A stretch of 58,039 bases of DNA, from contig NZ_RSEJ01000034.1 in assembly GCF_009910675.1 (NCBI RefSeq), positions 1 through 58,039 on the forward strand, in the 5' to 3' direction. Below, piece after piece: positions 53,189-58,039 of this stretch. The translations under genes were made by a program, and so were the position numbers. The stretch is from Photobacterium alginatilyticum (GTDB lineage: Bacteria > Pseudomonadota > Gammaproteobacteria > Enterobacterales > Vibrionaceae). Under the pieces are notes generated by a model. The model did no database searches. It was not told where the DNA came from and saw only the letters and a program-made list of their open reading frames with translations. Numbering within the stretch: the first letter of the stretch is position 1; each line of letters starts with the position of its first letter.

Positions 53189-54760
53189 ATGAAATCCCGA
53201 TTTTTTTTAGCGAGCGCGCTATTACTGGCTGGTTGCCAAATTACGAATACGACAAATACAGTAGAAGAACAAACGAATACAACCAATAAGAACGAAGAAG
53301 CCTCTGTACAAGTGCCAGCGGCTTCTGCACAGGAAGAAACAACCAAGCCTGTCGCCATTGAAAAGGTCATCGTAGCAACGCCTCAGGACCAAGACGATGT
53401 ATGGAAGCGCATTACCATGCAGCTGACCGCCGATATTCCTGAAAACAAACGCGTCAAATACTACCGTAACTGGTACCTGCGCTATCCGGGCCATCTTAAA
53501 ACCGTTGCCGGGCGCGCCGAACCCTTTCTATATTACATCACCGAAGAAATCGAAAAACGTAACCTACCACTGGAACTCGCCCTGCTTCCTATTGTTGAAA
53601 GCTCTTTTGATCAGTTTGCCTACTCCCACGGCAGAGCAGCAGGTCTATGGCAAATTATTCCAGATACCGGTCGTCGTTTCGGATTAGAGCAAAACTGGTG
53701 GTATGACGGTCGCCGCGATGTTGTCGAATCGACCCAGGCAGCATTGGACTTGCTGGAGTACCTGAACCGAAAGTTTGATGGCGACTGGCTTCATGCCCTC
53801 GCAGCTTACAACACCGGTGAAGGACGTGTATTCCGGGCAATTCGCAAGAATAAGGCTGCCGGCAAACCGACTGACTTCTGGTCACTGGATCTTCCGAAAG
53901 AAACCAGCGGTTATGTACCTAAGCTTTTGGCTGTTGCCGACGTGATCAAAAACCAAAAGAAATACGGTATAACCATCCCGGCGATTCCTAATGAACCTGC
54001 GGTTGAGCTCGTCAAGCCGGATACCCAGATGGATCTAGCCATGGCCGCCAGCTATGCCGGCATGAAGCTCAAAGATCTGCAAAACCTCAACCCTGCCTAC
54101 AACCACTGGGCGACCTCACCGGATGGCCCTAACCACCTACTCTTGCCAATCGACAAAGTTGACCACTTCAATAGCCAGTTTGCCAGTAATGGCCGCCAGG
54201 GAATGAAAGTGGTTCGCTACAAAGTGAAATCTGGCGATACATTGAGTGTACTTGCACAGAAACATAAGACCACTACCAAACAGATCCAGCGGGCTAACAA
54301 TATGTCCGGCAGCAATATTCGTGTTGGCCGCCATATTCTGATCCCAGTCGCGATGCAAGATGGCGAGAGTATATCGGCTCAGCTTGCCGCCCGAACCCAG
54401 AAAAGCCATGGCAGCGGCTATCGTACAACCTACGTAGTGAAGTCTGGCGACAGTCTGTGGACTATTGCCCGCAGTGAGAAAGTCTCTATTGACCAAATCA
54501 CCAAGTGGAATGGCCTAAGCAAGAATAAGCCGCTACGTATCGGACAGAAGCTGACCCTTTGGAAGAACAGTGCAACGGGTGGCGTCATCCGTACTGTCTA
54601 CTACAAGGTCCGCTCCGGTGATAACCTCAGCGCCATAGCCCAGCGGTACAAAGTCAAAGTTTCAGACCTTGTAAAATGGAATCAGATTAGCGGCCAGAAG
54701 TATCTAAAACCCGGCCAAAAATTAAAACTCTATGTTGATGTAACTAAGGTCAGTGTATGA
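53189..54760 (+). CDS. mltD: Membrane-bound lytic murein transglycosylase D
   Basis: Lipobox LLAGC (lipid Cys at residue 16) targets it to the outer membrane. After a Thr/Asn/Glu-rich linker an SLT domain contains the catalytic Glu in LLPIVESSFD (near residue 136) and GLWQIIPDTGR. Three LysM repeats follow, starting near residues 343, 413 and 470, each with a SGD motif (KSGDTL, KSGDSL, RSGDNL). E. coli MltD has two. At 523 aa it is longer by one repeat. The stop overlaps the YIP1 start (ATGA). Confidence 0.96.
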   Translation: MKSRFFLASALLLAGCQITNTTNTVEEQTNTTNKNEEASVQVPAASAQEETTKPVAIEKVIVATPQDQDDVWKRITMQLTADIPENKRVKYYRNWYLRYPGHLKTVAGRAEPFLYYITEEIEKRNLPLELALLPIVESSFDQFAYSHGRAAGLWQIIPDTGRRFGLEQNWWYDGRRDVVESTQAALDLLEYLNRKFDGDWLHALAAYNTGEGRVFRAIRKNKAAGKPTDFWSLDLPKETSGYVPKLLAVADVIKNQKKYGITIPAIPNEPAVELVKPDTQMDLAMAASYAGMKLKDLQNLNPAYNHWATSPDGPNHLLLPIDKVDHFNSQFASNGRQGMKVVRYKVKSGDTLSVLAQKHKTTTKQIQRANNMSGSNIRVGRHILIPVAMQDGESISAQLAARTQKSHGSGYRTTYVVKSGDSLWTIARSEKVSIDQITKWNGLSKNKPLRIGQKLTLWKNSATGGVIRTVYYKVRSGDNLSAIAQRYKVKVSDLVKWNQISGQKYLKPGQKLKLYVDVTKVSV

Positions 54761-55446
54761 CACCGTCTAAAAACCCATTCATTGCGGTATTCGATGCATT
54801 CCGCTCCCCAATTGACTGCTTTGCGGCCGTATACGATCGTCCTAGATGGGCCTTTCTGCCCTACCTGATCGTTATCTTGGGACCCATTTTCTTCTGGAGC
54901 AGCTATTTCAGCAATGTGGACATGGCCTGGCTACAGCAGGAGCTAATGGTTCAGTTTACAAATCTGAACCAGCAGATGGAGCCGTCATTGCTGACCCAAG
55001 AAGCTTTGCATGCTAGCGAAGTCGTCGCTGATATTGCCGGACGCACGTTATGTATATTTGTTCTGGCACTTTGGCTGCACCTAGCCACCAAGAGTAATCA
55101 GTACAAGCACAGCTATGGCAAATGGCTGGCCGCATCATGCTTTATCATGCTACCAACTCTGATCGGCGATTTTGCCAGCTACACCAACATCATGTTCAAC
55201 AGCAACAATATCATGCCGAATGCAGCCGATCTCAATAGCTTGAACGGCCTGATAAAATTGCCGATGAGCAATCCATGGGCGTCTTTTGCGGCAACAATCC
55301 CGCTACTGGCACCGTGGTATATCACACTGACTTATGCTGTTGTGACAGCATGGACTGACTTTGATCGGGCCAAATCAATTGTCGTCGCCATTCTTCCGTG
55401 GCTGCTCGCACTGATTATTTGGCCAATCATGATCATTGCAGTCTGA
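54757..55446 (+). CDS. YIP1-family inner-membrane protein
   Basis: A 229-aa protein with about five membrane helices, starting near residues 30, 85, 125, 170 and 205, with a YIP1-like layout (WAFLPYLIVILGPIFFW, ALWLHLATKSN). Function unknown. It is translationally coupled to mltD and overlaps the 3' end of yafD by 14 bases on the opposite strand. Confidence 0.75.
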   Translation: MTPSKNPFIAVFDAFRSPIDCFAAVYDRPRWAFLPYLIVILGPIFFWSSYFSNVDMAWLQQELMVQFTNLNQQMEPSLLTQEALHASEVVADIAGRTLCIFVLALWLHLATKSNQYKHSYGKWLAASCFIMLPTLIGDFASYTNIMFNSNNIMPNAADLNSLNGLIKLPMSNPWASFAATIPLLAPWYITLTYAVVTAWTDFDRAKSIVVAILPWLLALIIWPIMIIAV

Positions 55447-56278
55447 AGCTGGCAATAATGGGATTATGATCTGAGGCATCGGTTTTCGGTGCCTCTGCAC
55501 TGACAAGCTGGAGATCGCGGTAATACAAATGATCCAGCGGCTTGCCAAACACCTTGATCCGCTGATCTTCTCTCAAATGGACATCACGAAGCCCCAGACT
55601 TTCGGCAAACGTATTAACAACATCGATCCGAGCCTGGCGCCAGGTGTTAAAGTCACCGGCCAAAATAATTGGCCCGGAATGAACAGCCAATACCGTCCGC
55701 AGGCTATCGAGCTGCTCCTGATATTCATCAAGCCCTACCGCAAAGTTCACACCATGCAAATTCACAACGATCAGTGTATTGCCGTCTGAAAGCGCAAACT
55801 CAGACAATAGCGCTGATTTGGGCAACCGGAGCCAAGGCTCCATCGTCAGGTAGGCACAGGTACTTTTGGCGTTGACGCTCGATAAGTTCATCACTCCCGC
55901 CGGCGTATTCATAAACTTAAACGCATTAGCCATCCGCACTTTCCAGTTGCTGTCATCCAGGTAATCACGTAAGTCGGTATTCAAGCTTGCTTCCTGTAAC
56001 AGGACCAATTCACTATCTAGTGAAAATGACTCCAGGGCTGAGCGCCAGTTTTCTTTTTGTTGCTTATAGATGTTCCATACCGACACAGTAAACTCACCGT
56101 CGGTGTCCAAAGGATGTGCGATAGCATTTTCAATACAGCGGTAGGAAAACTGCGGAGCCAGTACATTCGCGCTGACTTCTGGCGTGTCGGCAACATCAAA
56201 TGACCAATTAAAAGCACTGACACCTAATACTCCGGCTACTACACCAAGCCCTGCCGCTACTTTTGCATACCGCGTCAT
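55433..56278 (-). CDS. yafD: Endonuclease/exonuclease/phosphatase-family protein YafD
   Basis: A 281-aa protein with an N-terminal hydrophobic segment (signal/anchor, about residues 5-25) and an EEP domain: SVWNIYKQ, LVLLQEA, NLHGV, AGDFNTW and the terminal SDHNPI carry the metal- and catalysis-related residues. Near mltD as in E. coli. Substrate unknown. Confidence 0.88.
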   Translation of the reverse strand: MTRYAKVAAGLGVVAGVLGVSAFNWSFDVADTPEVSANVLAPQFSYRCIENAIAHPLDTDGEFTVSVWNIYKQQKENWRSALESFSLDSELVLLQEASLNTDLRDYLDDSNWKVRMANAFKFMNTPAGVMNLSSVNAKSTCAYLTMEPWLRLPKSALLSEFALSDGNTLIVVNLHGVNFAVGLDEYQEQLDSLRTVLAVHSGPIILAGDFNTWRQARIDVVNTFAESLGLRDVHLREDQRIKVFGKPLDHLYYRDLQLVSAEAPKTDASDHNPIIASFRLQ

Positions 56279-56352
56279 TTACATCCCCTTTTTTGAAACG
56301 AAACCAGCCCTGACAACAGAGCTGCCATTGAAAACCTAGAAAAGATAGTTAA

Positions 56353-56688
56353 TCAGTAATGTTTGCCGTTATCGTAATAAGCCGTTGGAGTCAGCGCGGT
56401 AAAAATAACAGCAACATCTTGCTCTGGCTCTTCCAGAGCATTACGGACAGCTTCTGTGATATGTTGCGCGACCTGATCCTGGATCTCTTGGCCACGGTCG
56501 AACCAAAGCACCTCAACGAATGGATACGCAAACGACACCTCACCATCAAAAATGAAGGTTGTCGAAATATGCTCTAGAGTGAAATCTTCGCGAGGACAGG
56601 CCATCAAAGGCTGGAGATCATCTACCAATGCCGTCGACAGTGACTTTACGGTATCAAATTCTACATCACGGAAACGAAGATGCGGCAT
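56353..56688 (-). CDS. DUF1904 family protein
   Basis: A 111-aa cytosolic protein with a tautomerase-like pattern, beginning MPHLRFRDVEF; DUF1904 proteins are small and of unknown function. Pro2 exposed after Met removal recalls the catalytic Pro of tautomerases (inference). ATG 56688 has GGGAG 6-7 nt upstream and is preferred over 56724. Confidence 0.82.
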   Translation of the reverse strand: MPHLRFRDVEFDTVKSLSTALVDDLQPLMACPREDFTLEHISTTFIFDGEVSFAYPFVEVLWFDRGQEIQDQVAQHITEAVRNALEEPEQDVAVIFTALTPTAYYDNGKHY

Positions 56689-57020
56689 ACTTACTCCCAA
56701 ATCGCTCACTGCAAAAGCCAACAAGATACCATTGAATTCGTGCGCTGCGCACCAATTTCTGCACTCTTGATGACAATTAACGCCAATATATAAGAGTCAA
56801 TTTTAGCAGCTCTGACGCTAATCGGTTGAAGGTAAAATAGAATAACCCACTTGAACCAAGATCACATTTCTAGGATTTAAACGTCAACTATTCTCGATTC
56901 CACTAAGCAAGAACCCGCTAGAGCATAGTCAGAAAAACAAGCTTGCTGCTGAAATAATTGGCTACCGGCTACATATTTGATACCCTTCCACACAAATAAA
57001 ACACCATTCAATTGCTATTT
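56689..57020 (+). other. 332-bp gap between DUF1904 and the small secreted protein
   Basis: Non-coding. A 13-bp interrupted palindrome GTGCGC-T-GCGCAC sits at 56740-56752, 52 bases before the DUF1904 start; otherwise A/T-rich sequence with no recognised element. Confidence 0.5.
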
Positions 57021-57356
57021 ATGAAAAAGATCATTTTAATCACAGCCTTAGCATTTTCAGTACCTAGCTGGGCATTCAGTCAGGGTAATCATGAGGCAAG
57101 AATCGCATCACTCGAGCAGCAGGTCCGGTTGCTCTCCAAGCAAATTAAATATCTAGAGAGACAGATTGCACTTCAGGATGATGTCAATGAAAGCGGCGAC
57201 CACATGTACCAATGCAAGATCCGCGTCTTTGGCGAGCAGTATACAGGCCGTTCAGCCAACAGAGGAAGCGCTGTCACCAAAGCTGTCGATGCATGTACTG
57301 ATGCCCAGGAAGACATGTTCTGTCGCCCTGATAGTGTTCAGTGTCAGAAATATTAA
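57021..57356 (+). CDS. Small secreted coiled-coil protein with C-terminal cysteines
   Basis: A 111-aa precursor, ATG 57021. A signal peptide (KKIILITALAFSVPSWA) is followed by a 35-residue heptad region (ARIASLEQQVRLLSKQIKYL) and a C-terminal part with four cysteines (MYQCKIRV, VDACTDAQ, MFCRPDSVQCQKY). No ribosome-binding site is clear. I do not recognise the family; similar short secreted proteins with a coiled coil and a Cys pair set are common in Vibrionaceae from memory. It precedes a MITE-like element. Confidence 0.65.
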   Translation: MKKIILITALAFSVPSWAFSQGNHEARIASLEQQVRLLSKQIKYLERQIALQDDVNESGDHMYQCKIRVFGEQYTGRSANRGSAVTKAVDACTDAQEDMFCRPDSVQCQKY

Positions 57357-57437
57357 TATCGCTTTCTGTATACAGACAGCTGTGAAGCCTCATCGATAGT
57401 GAAGCTTTGTATATGAGCCAGAATTCCGAGGGATTAT

Positions 57438-57546
57438 ACCAATCTGGATAAGTAGTTGTTCAGATTTACTCTAATTACAAAATTCATAACGCAGTTAAAA
57501 GTGATTTTAACCAGCAAGAATGATCAAATGCTTATGTAGATTGGTA
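57438..57546. mobile_element. MITE-like element, 109 bp, with TTA duplication
   Basis: Ends TACCAATCT (57438-57446) and AGATTGGTA (57538-57546) are perfect 9-bp inverted repeats; the similarity extends to 21 of 26 bases. The trinucleotide TTA flanks both ends (57435-57437 and 57547-57549), as a target duplication would. The interior has no coding capacity. It lies in the 311-bp gap between the small secreted protein and the rrn-distal tRNAs. Confidence 0.65.
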
Positions 57547-57630
57547 TTAGATAGGACTTGCCAGCAAGTGAGCTGGCGAACCAAGGGGACGCCTAGTTAT
57601 CCCAACATTACTTCGCAGAAGCAACAGACG

Positions 57631-57660
57631 AAAAAAAGCCCCAGTCTTTCGACTGAGGCT
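57631..57660 (-). terminator. Terminator of the 5S-Asp-Trp transcript
   Basis: AGCCCCAGTC and GACTGAGGCT (one mismatch) with loop TTTC; the A tract on the plus strand (57631-57637) is a T tract on the minus strand, immediately after tRNA-Trp. Confidence 0.88.
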
Positions 57661-57667
57661 TCATATA

Positions 57668-57744
<77 letters not shown>

Positions 57745-57784
57745 GTAGTTTGTTTCGTTTTTAATGAGTCGACACTCAAATAAG

Positions 57785-57861
57785 TGGCGGAGCGGACGGG
57801 ACTCGAACCCGCGACCCCCGGCGTGACAGGCCGGTATTCTAACCAACTGAACTACCGCTCC
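57785..57861 (-). tRNA. tRNA-Asp (anticodon GUC)
   Basis: A 77-nt tRNA with encoded CCA. On the minus strand it begins GGAGCGG and its anticodon loop contains GTC. Between 5S rRNA and tRNA-Trp, the E. coli rrnC-like layout. Confidence 0.97.
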
Positions 57862-58021
57862 ACACTATTCTGTGTGCCAAACAAAGTCTTACTTTTAAAT
57901 GCTTTGTTTAGAATATCTTGTGTTATGCGATGTAGGTTTTGAACTGAGAAGCGCAGTGTGCGTTAGCACATGAGCATCGCAAGTATCAAAAGATGCAAGC
58001 AATAACCAAGATAGGCAAATA

Positions 58022-58039
58022 AAGCCTGGCGATGTCCTA
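58022..58039 (-). rRNA. 5S rRNA, 3' end only (partial)
   Basis: On the minus strand the last bases read TAGGACATCGCCAGGC, the 3' end of Vibrionaceae-type 5S rRNA, with a spacer of about 160 bases before tRNA-Asp. The gene continues beyond the window, so an rrn operon lies to the right. Confidence 0.75.

Noticed and set aside
57367..57380. CTGTATACAGACAG resembling a LexA box
   Set aside because: Spacing between the CTGT and ACAG halves is 6 rather than 8, and there is no adjacent SOS-type gene.

Overview
This window is a stretch of gammaproteobacterial core chromosome, almost certainly Vibrionaceae and most like Photobacterium. The gene repertoire and the protein sequences fit that family. 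The last 18 bases match the 3' end of a 5S rRNA of the Vibrio/Photobacterium type, on the minus strand, followed in its transcript by tRNA-Asp and tRNA-Trp, as at the distal end of an rrn operon. The left edge is another tRNA cluster (Leu-Gln-Leu). Species is not determinable from the sequence alone.

Layout. 1-530: tRNA cluster and two terminators. 552-8447: ubiF (minus), mtgA, then miaB-ybeZ-ybeY-corC-lnt (tRNA thiomethylation, ribosome maturation, lipoprotein acylation). 8601-11111: two secreted proteins that look like a local insertion: a SYLF lipid-binding protein and a subtilase with a C-terminal chitin-binding-like domain. 11157-24613: ybeL (minus), then leuS-lptE-holA, rsfS-rlmH-mrdA-mrdB-rlpA, dacA, ybeD-lipB-lipA, covering envelope assembly, cell shape and lipoate synthesis. 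nadD, which lies between holA and rsfS in E. coli, is not here. 24712-27979: bamC and dapA (minus), gcvR and bcp (plus).

28070-32565 is the most unusual part. Two secreted proteins that resemble the NikK and NikL accessory proteins of nickel ECF transporters, both predicted to start with histidine after signal-peptide cleavage, are transcribed away from feoA-feoB and a small Cys-rich membrane protein. A good Fur box and an FNR-like box lie in the shared intergenic region. FeoB has an altered P-loop and a large basic insertion.

32706-42770: perM, a TusA-like protein, bepA, arsC-wrbA-DUF2069, a DUF2066 protein, and the pyrimidine salvage/purine genes uraA, upp, purM and purN with PurR-like operators. 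42859-56278: yafJ-type amidotransferase, gmhA, a SulP transporter, fadE with a FadR-like operator, a TIGR03503 protein with dnaQ, rnhA, yafS, gloB, mltD, a YIP1-family protein and yafD. 56353-58039: a DUF1904 protein, a small secreted coiled-coil/Cys protein, a 109-bp MITE-like element with a 3-bp target duplication, and the tRNA-Trp/tRNA-Asp/5S end.

Most genes are single-copy housekeeping genes in compact, often translationally coupled operons separated by clear rho-independent terminators. Nothing indicates a phage, a CRISPR array or an integrative element. The candidate for a little-described system is the Fur-controlled NikK/NikL-like plus Feo locus. Statements about other species come from memory of well-known gene orders and were not searched.
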